A DNA stretch of 64,000 nucleotides from a bacterium (GTDB lineage: Bacteria; Bacteroidota; Bacteroidia; B-17B0; Aurantibacillaceae): positions 165,155 through 229,154 of the forward strand of contig JAQSCW010000018.1 of the NCBI GenBank assembly GCA_029945625.1, given 5' to 3'. The notes under the pieces were generated by a model. It ran no database searches. It was not told where the DNA came from and saw only the letters and a list, made by a program, of their open reading frames with translations. Made by a program: the position numbers and the translations under genes. This document shows, in pieces, positions 27,893-36,501 of the stretch; position 1 is the first letter of the stretch, and every line of letters starts with the position of its first letter.

Positions 27893-28046
27893 TTAAAAAT
27901 CCCGGCTTTTACCGGTTATTATTCTATGCCTTAATTTCTAGCCTTATCCGTCACTAAATGACAATAATTGAGTTTAAACCGCCTCTAATTGGCCCAAAAA
28001 GGGGGCATCGAAGCTCTTAGACCAATAAAATCGCCGTTATTTTTAG

Positions 28047-28054
28047 TATATTTG
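28047..28054 (+). promoter_or_regulatory. -7 box for clpX
   Basis: TATATTTG lies 14 bp before the clpX ATG at 28069; no clear -33 TTTG. Confidence 0.5.
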
Positions 28055-28068
28055 AGATCGAAATTTCC

Positions 28069-29313
28069 ATGCCAAAAGATACTACCATTCGCTGCTCATT
28101 GTGCGGCAGAGACAAAAAAGAATCCAAAATCCTGATAGCAGGTATAAACGGTCACGTATGTGATAATTGCGTGACGCAAGCTTATACCATCATTAAGGAA
28201 GAAACCGCAGGAGAGCAAAAACAACAGGTGCAGCACGCCCTTAATTTGCTCAAACCGCACACCATCAAAGAAAAACTCGATGAATACGTGATTGGTCAGG
28301 AAGCTGCTAAAAAAGTGTTGAGTGTGGCTGTTTATAACCATTTTAAGCGCATTGCCCATGTGGCAAAAAATAATAAAGAAGAAGTAGAGATCGACAAGTC
28401 CAATTTGATTTTGGTGGGTGAGACCGGAACGGGCAAAACCTTATTGGCCCGTACCATTGCTACTATGCTCAATGTGCCCTTTTGTATTGCCGATGCTACA
28501 GTACTTACCGAAGCAGGATATGTGGGTGAAGACGTAGAAAGTATTTTAACTCGTTTGTTACAAGCTGCAGATTACGATGTGGCGGCGGCAGAAAAAGGAA
28601 TTGTATTTATAGATGAATTGGATAAGATCGCCCGCAAAAGCGACAACCCGTCCATTACCCGCGATGTGAGTGGGGAAGGAGTTCAGCAAGGTTTGTTAAA
28701 ATTACTTGAAGGCACCGTGGTAAATGTTCCACCGCAAGGAGGACGGAAACATCCCGATGCAAAAATGATTGCGGTGAACACCAAAAACATTTTGTTTATT
28801 TGTGGAGGTGCTTTTGACGGCATTGAGAAGAAGATTGCGCGGAGATTAAATACCCAGGCTGTGGGCTATGCATCAGCTACCGATGCTGCAGAATTAGACA
28901 AAGCAAATTTATTGCAATATGTGTCGCCGCAAGATTTAAAAGCATTTGGACTTATTCCTGAATTGATTGGACGTTTGCCGGTGCTTACTTATTTAAAACC
29001 ATTGGATAGAAGCGCTCTGCGTCAAATTCTCACCGAACCAAAAAACGCATTGATCAAACAATACAAGGCCTTATTTAAAATGGAAGGCACTAAACTTGAA
29101 TTTGATGAAGAAGTGTTGAATCTCATTGTTGACAAAGCCATGGAATTTAAGCTCGGGGCCCGCGGTTTGCGTGGTATTTGCGAAGCCATTATGACCGACA
29201 TCATGTACACCTTGCCAAGCGAAGAAAAACCGGTGAAACAATTCACCCTGACTCTCGACTACGCACTTGATAAACTCAAGAATGCACGTTTGAGTCAGTT
29301 GAAGGTGGCTTGA
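28069..29313 (+). CDS. clpX: ATP-dependent Clp protease ATP-binding subunit ClpX
   Basis: AAA+ unfoldase that feeds tagged proteins to ClpP. The N-terminal zinc-binding domain has four cysteines (CSLCGRDKK ... VCDNC). The AAA+ core shows Walker A ([11 protein letters not shown]), the ClpX pore region ([11 protein letters not shown]), Walker B ([11 protein letters not shown]), the ClpP-contacting IGF-type loop region, and the sensor motif ([11 protein letters not shown]). Length 414 is normal. No clpP is adjacent in this window. Confidence 0.97.
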   Translation: MPKDTTIRCSLCGRDKKESKILIAGINGHVCDNCVTQAYTIIKEETAGEQKQQVQHALNLLKPHTIKEKLDEYVIGQEAAKKVLSVAVYNHFKRIAHVAKNNKEEVEIDKSNLILVGETGTGKTLLARTIATMLNVPFCIADATVLTEAGYVGEDVESILTRLLQAADYDVAAAEKGIVFIDELDKIARKSDNPSITRDVSGEGVQQGLLKLLEGTVVNVPPQGGRKHPDAKMIAVNTKNILFICGGAFDGIEKKIARRLNTQAVGYASATDAAELDKANLLQYVSPQDLKAFGLIPELIGRLPVLTYLKPLDRSALRQILTEPKNALIKQYKALFKMEGTKLEFDEEVLNLIVDKAMEFKLGARGLRGICEAIMTDIMYTLPSEEKPVKQFTLTLDYALDKLKNARLSQLKVA

Positions 29314-29370
29314 TTTTATTGTCGAAAACCCTCTTTTTTGCTAAGAATTACCCTCTTTTACCTAACCGCG

Positions 29371-29405
29371 TTAAGTGCAACTAGGAAAAGTTATATTTGC
29401 ATTAA
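29371..29405. promoter_or_regulatory. Upstream half-operator and -7 box of fic
   Basis: TTAAGTGCAA (29371-29380) faces TTGCATTAA (29397-29405) as an imperfect inverted repeat. It contains TATATTTG at 29392-29399, a second TAnnTTTG box. It repeats the logic of the perfect palindrome downstream. Confidence 0.5.
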
Positions 29406-29411
29406 GTGTAT

Positions 29412-29445
29412 TAAGTGCAAATATAAATATCTATATTTGCACTTA
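29412..29445. promoter_or_regulatory. Perfect palindromic operator over fic promoter
   Basis: A 14-bp perfect inverted repeat (TAAGTGCAAATATA / TATATTTGCACTTA) with a 6-nt spacer. The right arm contains the -7 box TATATTTG (29432-29439) and its last base is the A of the fic ATG. Binding would block the promoter and the start. The Fic protein's own C-terminal winged-helix part is the obvious candidate binder. Confidence 0.75.
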
Positions 29446-30593
29446 TGCAATCAAAAGATATTAAAGATTTTAGATCGGGGAACTGGGTTCAACGTTACGA
29501 GTACAAAAGTTTTGCACCTACTAAAATTCACCTCCAATGGTTCCTTTCGGATCCGGTTATTCAATATCTATTAAGTGAAGCGGATAGACATTTAGGCAGA
29601 TTAGATGCCTTTTCTGAATTAATTCCTGATATAGATTTTTTTATTAAAATGCACGTTACCAAAGAGGCCACCCTTTCAAGTAAAATTGAAGGCACTAAAA
29701 CTTCTTTTGAAGAAGCATTACTAAAGGAAGAAGATATTGGTCCTCAAAAAAAAGATGACTGGAAAGAAGTTCACAGTTATATTGAAGCAGTTAATCAAGC
29801 AACACTTGAAATGGAGCGCCTCCCCATTTCAACGCGACTTATAAAAAACACGCATAAAACACTCATGCAAGGCGTAAGAGGTAAGGAAAAATTACCGGGT
29901 GAATTTAGAAGAAGTCAAAACTGGATTGGGAATAGTTTAAAAAATGCAGTTTTTGTTCCACCAACACACGAAGAAATCCCTGATTTAATGAAAGATCTGG
30001 AGGACTTTATTAATGCCGAATCATTGAAAAAAGCAATTAATGTGCCTCACCTCATAAAAATTGCAATAATTCATTATCAGTTTGAAACGATTCACCCATT
30101 TTTAGATGGTAATGGACGGATTGGACGTTTGCTAATTACTCTTTATTTAAAAGAAAAGGGCTTACTTCAAAAGCCCACCTTATACTTGTCTGATTTTTTC
30201 GAACGAAACCGGAAAGATTATTACGACAATCTTACAACAGTGCGAACTAAGAATGATATGGAGCAATGGATTCAATTTTTTTTAACCGGAGTAATAGAAA
30301 CCGCAAAGAAAAGTGTCGCAACATTTCAACACATTATTAAATTAAGAAATGAAATTGAACTTAATAAATTAATCAGTCTCGGTCGTAAACAGGCAGACGC
30401 TAAACGATTAATAAATGAATTGTACAGACAACCCATTTTAGACAGTTCACAGGTTATTAATTTGTTAAACATTCATGCCTCAACTGCAAATAGACTATTA
30501 GCCGATTTTGAAAGACTTGGCATATTAAAAGAGCTTACAGGTTACAAACGTAATAGAATATATGTCTTCGAACAGTACATTAAGCTCTTTTAA
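29445..30593 (+). CDS. Fic family protein with C-terminal winged helix
   Basis: A 382-residue Fic enzyme of the kind that transfers AMP to target hydroxyls. The core motif HPFLDGNGRIGR starts at His217 and is complete. The N-terminal inhibitory motif (SSKIEG, about 78-83) marks it as a class II, self-inhibited Fic. A DUF4172-like N-terminal region precedes it, and the C-terminal 60 residues look like a winged helix (SSQVINLLNIHASTANRLLADFERLG). That domain and the palindrome at the start codon suggest autoregulation. Target unknown. Confidence 0.9.
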   Translation: MQSKDIKDFRSGNWVQRYEYKSFAPTKIHLQWFLSDPVIQYLLSEADRHLGRLDAFSELIPDIDFFIKMHVTKEATLSSKIEGTKTSFEEALLKEEDIGPQKKDDWKEVHSYIEAVNQATLEMERLPISTRLIKNTHKTLMQGVRGKEKLPGEFRRSQNWIGNSLKNAVFVPPTHEEIPDLMKDLEDFINAESLKKAINVPHLIKIAIIHYQFETIHPFLDGNGRIGRLLITLYLKEKGLLQKPTLYLSDFFERNRKDYYDNLTTVRTKNDMEQWIQFFLTGVIETAKKSVATFQHIIKLRNEIELNKLISLGRKQADAKRLINELYRQPILDSSQVINLLNIHASTANRLLADFERLGILKELTGYKRNRIYVFEQYIKLF

Positions 30594-30731
30594 TTGAAAA
30601 TAGCAGAATAGAACACATTTTTGACAAGGAAATAATCCAGAGAGCCTGCAGATTTGACGAGTTTTTGAAATTGATCAAATATTTTGGCGGCTAAGTTTGA
30701 TATATTCAGAAGAATAATCCGGCTTAAAATG

Positions 30732-30739
30732 TAAATTTG
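30732..30739 (+). promoter_or_regulatory. -7 box for pepT
   Basis: TAAATTTG, 13 bp before the ATG at 30753. Confidence 0.45.
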
Positions 30740-30752
30740 CATTTTAAAATTA

Positions 30753-32006
30753 ATGGTTATGAACTTCGACGATTATTCTTTTACCGTTTCCGAACGATTT
30801 CTTCGTTACGTACAAATCGATACACAATCAGATGGCGATTCGCCCACTTGCCCCAGTACCGAAAAACAAAAAGATCTTTCGAGAATGTTAGTGGAAGAGC
30901 TCAAACAAATGGGCATTAAGGATGCGGAACTGGATGAACATGGTTATGTATATGCCAGCATTGAAAGTAATACTCAAAAAAAAGTACCCGTGATCTGCTT
31001 TTGCGCGCATGTGGATACAGCGCCCGATTGCAGTGGCACCAATGTGAAACCGATAGTACATAAAAAATACGATGGCAAAGACATTCCACTTCCCGGCGAT
31101 CGTTCGCAGATCATTAAAGTGGCTGAACACCCCGAACTAAAAGATATGGTAGGCCATGATATTATCACCACCGATGGTACCACCTTATTGGGTTCTGATG
31201 ATAAAGCCGGCGTTGCTGAAATTATGGATGCGGCGCATTACCTGATGTCTCATCCCGAAGTAAAACACGGCAAAATTCGTTTGTTGTTTACACCCGACGA
31301 AGAAATTGGGCGTGGTGCCAATAAAGCCGACATGAAGAAGTTGGGCGCTAGTTATGGCTATACACTTGATGGTGGCGCCGCCGGTTCACTCGAAAATGAA
31401 ACCTTCAGTGCCGATGGCGTAAGTATCAAAATAAAAGGTTTTTCCACGCATCCGGGTTATGCCAAAAATAAAATGGAACATGCCATGAAAATTGCGGCCG
31501 AAATTATTCAACAGTTACCCAAAGAGAGAAGTCCGGAGACTACCGAGAAGAAACAACCTTTCATACACCCAACGGAAATAAAAGGGGGATTGGAAGAAGT
31601 GGAACTTAAGTTTTTGATTCGTGCATTTGACACGCCCACCTTAATGGCTCTTGAAGAAGAACTGCGCATGATCACCGTAAAGGTGTTGACGAATTATAAA
31701 AAAAGCACGTATAATTTCGCCGTTACCGAACAGTACCGAAATATGCGCGAAGTACTTGACACCGTGCCTCAAGTGACTAATCATGCTGTGGAAGCCATCA
31801 AACGCACGGGACTTACTCCCAAATTAGACAGTATTCGGGGGGGCACCGACGGTTCGCGTTTTTCGTTCATGGGTTTGCCTTGTCCTAATTTATTTGCCGG
31901 TGAACACGGTATTCACAGCGTACAAGAGTGGATCAGTGTGCAGGACATGCAAAAGGCAGTGGAAACAGTGGTGAACCTGGCGGCTATTTGGGAAGAGAAG
32001 AGTTAA
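30753..32006 (+). CDS. pepT: Peptidase T (tripeptide aminopeptidase)
   Basis: Cytosolic M20 zinc aminopeptidase that releases the N-terminal residue of tripeptides. PepT features in the 417 residues: IDTQSDGDSPTCPSTEKQK, the first metal His in FCAHVDTAPD, GSDDKAGVAEIM, the catalytic/metal pair in TPDEEIGRGA, and the C-terminal GGTDGSRFSFMGLPCPNL. ATGs at 30753 and 30759 are both possible. It stands alone between fic and the toxin-antitoxin pair. Confidence 0.95.
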   Translation: MVMNFDDYSFTVSERFLRYVQIDTQSDGDSPTCPSTEKQKDLSRMLVEELKQMGIKDAELDEHGYVYASIESNTQKKVPVICFCAHVDTAPDCSGTNVKPIVHKKYDGKDIPLPGDRSQIIKVAEHPELKDMVGHDIITTDGTTLLGSDDKAGVAEIMDAAHYLMSHPEVKHGKIRLLFTPDEEIGRGANKADMKKLGASYGYTLDGGAAGSLENETFSADGVSIKIKGFSTHPGYAKNKMEHAMKIAAEIIQQLPKERSPETTEKKQPFIHPTEIKGGLEEVELKFLIRAFDTPTLMALEEELRMITVKVLTNYKKSTYNFAVTEQYRNMREVLDTVPQVTNHAVEAIKRTGLTPKLDSIRGGTDGSRFSFMGLPCPNLFAGEHGIHSVQEWISVQDMQKAVETVVNLAAIWEEKS

Positions 32007-32027
32007 AATCTTCATTGCAGAAATTAG

Positions 32028-32035
32028 TATATTTG
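32028..32035 (+). promoter_or_regulatory. -7 box for mntA-hepT
   Basis: TATATTTG ends 6 bp before the GTG start of mntA, again implying a very short or absent leader. Confidence 0.4.
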
Positions 32036-32041
32036 TAATAA

Positions 32042-32332
32042 GTGGACAAAAAAGGAATCATAGATACAATCAAAACTGAGAAGGCATTCTTAAAAGAGCG
32101 TTTTGGTGTGGATGAAATAGCTCTTTTTGGATCATTTGCCCGGGATGAAGGTAAGGCCGACAGCGACGTGGACATTTTGGTAACTACAAGAATCAAAAAT
32201 CTGGTAAATTATTTCTCACTTTTAGATTATCTTGAATCCAAATTTCACAAGAAAATCGATCTTGTAACAAAACATTCCGGATTATCGGAAAGATTTTTGA
32301 GGATGATCAGCAAAGACATTATTTATGTATGA
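32042..32332 (+). CDS. mntA: MntA-type nucleotidyltransferase antitoxin
   Basis: A 96-residue minimal nucleotidyltransferase with the GSFAR(D)-x-SDVDI signature (LFGSFARDEGKADSDVDILV). In known MntA-HepT pairs it adds AMP units to a tyrosine of HepT and so silences it. The start is a GTG at 32042; no ATG is available before the motif. It overlaps hepT by 8 bp. Confidence 0.87.
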   Translation: MDKKGIIDTIKTEKAFLKERFGVDEIALFGSFARDEGKADSDVDILVTTRIKNLVNYFSLLDYLESKFHKKIDLVTKHSGLSERFLRMISKDIIYV

Positions 32333-32705
32333 TGAGATCATTTTATCTAAGCTCTTTACTTGTTTGGAACACATTGAGGCCATTGAAAAATATTTTGAAA
32401 AGGCAAAGGGTCCCGAACAATTCTTTAAGTTAGGCGATGGTCTTAATTACGACGCAACTCTGATGCGCCTTCAGGCCTTGGGAGAAAATCTCAAACGAAT
32501 CTCACAAAAGCACTCCGCTGTTATTTCTGATTTAAATTATGCTGAAATTGACACCGTAATTCGTTTTAGGGACTATGTTTCACATCATTACGAGCAATTA
32601 GAGCATGAGCTTATCTTCGAAATCTGCTATAAGAAAATACCCCAATTGAAATATTGCCTTCTGAATCTGACAAAAAAGGATAATAGCAAGGACTCGTCTT
32701 CTTGA
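32325..32705 (+). CDS. hepT: HepT-like ribonuclease toxin (DUF86)
   Basis: A 126-residue all-helical HEPN ribonuclease. The RX4HXY active motif is present (RDYVSHHY), and its tyrosine is the AMP-acceptor site in characterised pairs. The ATG lies inside the end of mntA. The polar, lysine-serine C-terminus (NSKDSSS) is probably disordered. Confidence 0.87.
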   Translation: MYDEIILSKLFTCLEHIEAIEKYFEKAKGPEQFFKLGDGLNYDATLMRLQALGENLKRISQKHSAVISDLNYAEIDTVIRFRDYVSHHYEQLEHELIFEICYKKIPQLKYCLLNLTKKDNSKDSSS

Positions 32706-32801
32706 GTGCTGCAATCTGCTGAATTTCCTTAAACCTGACAAAAATCATATCTCAAACTCCCATAATTGTTTTACTACGACAAGCGCCTGATGGTATTTGC
32801 A

Positions 32802-32809
32802 TAACTTTG
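32802..32809 (+). promoter_or_regulatory. -7 box for DUF3108-like gene
   Basis: TAACTTTG, 29 bp before the ATG at 32839. Confidence 0.4.
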
Positions 32810-32838
32810 ATTTCGCAAACGTTTAATCCCCCGAAATC

Positions 32839-33540
32839 ATGAAAAAGATCATTTCACTTTTTATTATAGTGGCCACACTCAGCAGTTTCAGCTATTTGGT
32901 GAACGATTGTGGCGGACTTATTTTCTTTAAAGAAGGCACCAGCACGGTGATGACAAGTTATAACGAAGACGGAAAAGTGACGGGCTCTGCGAAAACCATC
33001 TACACCGGTGTGACAAAGTCCCCGGCCGGTGCAATGGTAAAAGCACAGCAAGAGAATTTTGATAAGAAAGGGAAGTCAACATCTAAGTCCGAATTCACCA
33101 TTACCTGTGATCATGGTAATTTGATCTTCGATATGAAGATGATGATGCCGCAGGAGCAGGCAGATTCATACAAAGACATGGAAATGACCATGGAGGGAAA
33201 CAACAAAGAATTGCCCTCGGACTTTGTGGTGGGAAGTTCGTTAAAAGATGCCACCATCAAATTTAAGTTCAAAACCAAAGAGGGTGTGGAGATGTCGATG
33301 ATGAACATGAGTTTTAAGATCAGCAATCGCAAGGTCGAAGCCAAAGAAACGATCACCACTCCGGCGGGCACCTTTGAATGTTATAAATTAACGGAGGATA
33401 TTGAGATGAAAACCATGTTTGCCATGAAAATGAAATCGGCCACCTGGTTCAATGCGCAGTCGGGCACCATACGAACTGAGACCTACAGAGAGAACGGGAA
33501 ATTCGCCGGGAAATCGGAACTGACAGAGATTAAAGGTTAA
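32839..33540 (+). CDS. Secreted DUF3108-like (TapB-type) protein
   Basis: A 233-residue exported protein with signal peptide MKKIISLFIIVATLSSFSY. The mature part is a beta-rich sheet protein with ITTPAGTFECYKL, a pattern typical of DUF3108-like proteins of Bacteroidota (TPAGxFxCxK). Methionine is unusually frequent (MKMMMPQ, MSMMNMSF, MFAMKMK). Function unknown. Confidence 0.75.
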   Translation: MKKIISLFIIVATLSSFSYLVNDCGGLIFFKEGTSTVMTSYNEDGKVTGSAKTIYTGVTKSPAGAMVKAQQENFDKKGKSTSKSEFTITCDHGNLIFDMKMMMPQEQADSYKDMEMTMEGNNKELPSDFVVGSSLKDATIKFKFKTKEGVEMSMMNMSFKISNRKVEAKETITTPAGTFECYKLTEDIEMKTMFAMKMKSATWFNAQSGTIRTETYRENGKFAGKSELTEIKG

Positions 33541-33724
33541 AAACCGCTCAAGCGAAGAAAATTGGTGACAGGAATTACAAGCTTTTCTTGCCAAAAAATC
33601 CCTTTTCTGGATTTTTGATTAATTATTGTAACTCGGGAAATAAACCGTAATTTGGTATTAGATTCTGACCCCAAACACCGCAAGTGATTACAAATGAATA
33701 CGAACGAGTGCAAATGAAGATTTT

Positions 33725-33794
33725 GGCGCCTAGCTGGGAGTTAGTGCTCATTGTAGGGCAAGACAAAGAACCAAACTGACATTAAAATTTAAAA
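33725..33794 (+). other. Cassette-like leader sequence
   Basis: The stretch GGCGCCTAGCTGGGAGTTAG and following TGCTCATTGTAGGGCAAGAC resembles leaders seen before isolated hypothetical genes in environmental Bacteroidota, and the next gene ends in CGCTAACATTAA. I compare these to attC-like core sites (GTTAG / CTAAC), but no integrase is present. The rest of 33541-33794 has no recognisable feature. Confidence 0.3.
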
Positions 33795-34364
33795 ATGAAA
33801 AATATAATTATTCGACACTTAAACGGAAAGAAAATTTTATTTCTGTTCATTTTAACGAACATCGTGTATGCAACTATGCTCACAATCACGATTCCGAAAG
33901 TAATGAATTATGCAGACGGAATGAAGTTGTTAGATATGATGCCGACTGGCTACAACGCAGACTACGTTAATTCGCTGTTAGACGCTTTGGGGAAAGAGGG
34001 GAGAAACGCTTATTTGTTTCAGCAAATTCCGATAGACTTCATTTATCCTTGTTTGTTTGGAATTACCTATTGCTTACTCTTTGCGTATATCATATACAAA
34101 CTTGGCAAACAGAACAGTTTTCTGTTTTATATTTGTCTCGTTCCTGTTTTTTCAGGTCTGTTTGACTATTTGGAAAACATCGGAATAGTCACAATGCTGA
34201 AAAGCTACCCCGATAACTCTGCGTCAATGTCCCAACTGACAAACGTCTTTTCGATTTTAAAAAGCACACTGACAACAATCTATTTTATAGCGCTACTAAT
34301 TGCACTCTTGACACTCTTAACAAAAAATATTATATCAAGAAGCAAAAAAACAACGAATCGCTAA
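33795..34364 (+). CDS. Hypothetical four-helix membrane protein
   Basis: A 189-residue integral membrane protein with hydrophobic helices at about 14-34, 80-105, 112-130 and 152-176, and a soluble loop (about 40-75) between the first two. No family recognised. Codon use is more AT-rich than in the housekeeping neighbours, and the gene is isolated in a patch with a decayed frame and cassette-like flanks, which suggests horizontal origin. Confidence 0.7.
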   Translation: MKNIIIRHLNGKKILFLFILTNIVYATMLTITIPKVMNYADGMKLLDMMPTGYNADYVNSLLDALGKEGRNAYLFQQIPIDFIYPCLFGITYCLLFAYIIYKLGKQNSFLFYICLVPVFSGLFDYLENIGIVTMLKSYPDNSASMSQLTNVFSILKSTLTTIYFIALLIALLTLLTKNIISRSKKTTNR

Positions 34365-34591
34365 CATTAAGTACTAGCCAAAGCGGACCTGGTAGTTATC
34401 AAACTGTAAATAGCCATGAGTTCTGCCCTTGTGCAGATCAAAATATTAAATTATTTACTGTCGACACCACGCTAATAATTACAAAGGACATTAAAGACAC
34501 TCATAACGGGATTAAAACGACTAAGAGAGGAAACTTCAGGAATGGTGTATTTACTTGCAAGTTTATATTAACAGACGCAGACATAAAATAG
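34361..34591 (+). pseudogene. Start-less gene remnant
   Basis: A 76-codon frame open to a TAG at 34589-34591 with no ATG, GTG or TTG. It reads SHEFCPCADQNIKLFTVDTT in its middle and ends FTCKFILTDADIK, a composition that looks like real protein rather than random sequence. It overlaps the end of the preceding gene in another frame. It is probably the 3' end of a lost gene. The remaining 34592-34723 contains no gene. Confidence 0.4.
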
Positions 34592-34723
34592 ATCCGGCCT
34601 ACACCGGCCAAAAAGGCCCGGCGCTTAATACTGCTAACACCGGTGGCTATTTCACAAGCTCCATTATAGTTCAAAAGGTAGTCCCATTTGCTCCCTTAGT
34701 GATTTCCCGGGTGTTCTTGTGTC

Positions 34724-35803
34724 TCAGGGCAGCTGCGCATTTAAAGCAGTAAGCAAGGCCTTTGCTTTTAAAAGACATTCTTTATATTCTTCCTCAGAAT
34801 CACTGAGGTAGGTAATGGCGCTGCCAACGTTAATGGAAAGGGTCTTCGCAGCTTCATCGTAGAAAATACTTCTGATGATCACCGAAAGCTCAAAGTCTTC
34901 ATTTTCATCAATCAATCCCATCGCTCCTGAATAGGGTCCTCTCGCAATATCTTCAAATTCATCAATCAATTGCATGGCCCTATTTTTTGGTGCGCCGGTC
35001 ATACTGGCCATCGGAAAAGTAGCATCTAAAATGTTTTCAAATGACGTATTTTCTTTGAGCAGACAACTTACGCTGCTCACCATTTGATGCACCGTTTCAA
35101 AACTTTCGATGTTATAGAGTTTGTTTACATGAACGCTGCCCTTCGCAGCAATTATCGAAAGATCATTTCTTGCCACATCTACCGCCATTACATTTTCTGT
35201 TCGTTCTTTGATGCTGTAAAAAAGTTCATCTTTTAACCTCTCGTCCTCATCTTTCGTCACTCCCCTGCGAATAGTACCTTTAATGGGTTTAGTTGAAAGG
35301 AGATTTCCGACTTTTTTCAAAAATAATTCGGGACTGGAAGAAATGATGTACTGCGAGCCTAATTTCAAGAGTGCTGAATAGGGCGCTTTGGAAAGGGCAT
35401 GGAGTCTTAAAAAAACGGAAAGCGGATCGATCGCGATGTTTTCAGCAAAAAACTGAACACAGAAATTAATCTCATAAATATTCCCCTCTTGAATGTGCTG
35501 TTTTAATTGTTTTACTTTTTTGAGATAATCTTGGCGGGATGTTTTGGCTCTCAAGTGGAATTTGGGATTTAATTCTGCGGTAGAGGATTGAGGGGGAATT
35601 TTAGCAACACGACTAATTTTCAGATAGCGGGGTTTGGTGCTTTTTTTTTGTGGATTGGTATAGGGGATGAGCACCAAGGAATTCTTCTCAAAACCGCTAG
35701 CTTCTTCCAATTCATAGAGCTTCCCCTCTTGCTGATTATCTGAGCCCGGAACGAAAAGATAGTTGGTAAAAGTGGCAAAGCCCATCGGTTCAAAATTATA
35801 CAT
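34724..35803 (-). CDS. pabB: Aminodeoxychorismate synthase component I
   Basis: Chorismate-binding enzyme that makes 4-amino-4-deoxychorismate for folate synthesis. Motifs: KQHIQEGNIYEINFC, SSSPELFL, STKPIKGTIRRG (the PIKGT motif separates PabB from TrpE), ERTENVMAVDVARNDL, FPMASMTGAPK and GSAITYLSDSEEEY. The 359-residue protein has a shortened N-terminal domain, usual for Bacteroidota. It is divergent from nadD with 31 bp between starts. Confidence 0.9.
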   Translation of the reverse strand: MYNFEPMGFATFTNYLFVPGSDNQQEGKLYELEEASGFEKNSLVLIPYTNPQKKSTKPRYLKISRVAKIPPQSSTAELNPKFHLRAKTSRQDYLKKVKQLKQHIQEGNIYEINFCVQFFAENIAIDPLSVFLRLHALSKAPYSALLKLGSQYIISSSPELFLKKVGNLLSTKPIKGTIRRGVTKDEDERLKDELFYSIKERTENVMAVDVARNDLSIIAAKGSVHVNKLYNIESFETVHQMVSSVSCLLKENTSFENILDATFPMASMTGAPKNRAMQLIDEFEDIARGPYSGAMGLIDENEDFELSVIIRSIFYDEAAKTLSINVGSAITYLSDSEEEYKECLLKAKALLTALNAQLP

Positions 35804-35834
35804 TATTTCAGAAAATAACCTGTAATTTTAAGAC

Positions 35835-36410
35835 ATGCATATTGGCTTATTTTTCGGTTCCTTTAATCCCGTTCATATCGGACACATGGCTCTTGCCAAT
35901 TATATGCTGAGTTATACTAATATGCAGCAGGTATGGTTGGTAGTAAGTCCGCAAAACCCTTTAAAAGACAAGAGCCAATTGCTGGATCAGCAACAAAGAC
36001 TAAATTTGGTGCGCACTGCTCTTGATGATCATCCGAATTTACGCGCAAGCACTATAGAATTTGGATTGTCACAGCCTTCTTATACTATAAATACCTTGGC
36101 GCATCTTAAAGAAAAATACCCTGAACACGAATTTTCGCTCATCATGGGGCAGGATAATTTGCGTTCTTTTCATAAATGGAAAAATTACGAGGAGATCCTG
36201 AAACAGTATCAGATCTATGTGTATCCACGGCCGGGGGCCGACTCCGGTCAATTTGCAAATCACCCTCATGTTCATTTAACCGATGCGCCCGTCATCGACA
36301 TTTCTTCTACTTTTATCAGGAACGCCATCAGAGACAAAAAGGATGTACGTTTTTTCTTACCCGCAAAAGTGTGGGAGGAAATTGATGGGATGAATTATTA
36401 CCGCAAGTAA
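35835..36410 (+). CDS. nadD: Nicotinate-nucleotide adenylyltransferase
   Basis: Converts nicotinate mononucleotide and ATP to deamido-NAD in NAD synthesis. The 191 residues begin with the nucleotidyltransferase fold motif (GLFFGSFNPVHIGHM, GSFNPxHxGH), and include SPQNPLKDK, LIMGQDNL and the C-terminal ISSTFIRNAI (ISxTxxR). Length and motifs are standard. Confidence 0.96.
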   Translation: MHIGLFFGSFNPVHIGHMALANYMLSYTNMQQVWLVVSPQNPLKDKSQLLDQQQRLNLVRTALDDHPNLRASTIEFGLSQPSYTINTLAHLKEKYPEHEFSLIMGQDNLRSFHKWKNYEEILKQYQIYVYPRPGADSGQFANHPHVHLTDAPVIDISSTFIRNAIRDKKDVRFFLPAKVWEEIDGMNYYRK

Positions 36411-36501
36411 CTGTTATTTCGATTTTCTGAAAAATTTTCCCGGCCTCCTGCCGGTATTTCACAACAGGAGGCCTGAAAATTTCACAGATCATTTCTAAAA
36501 A

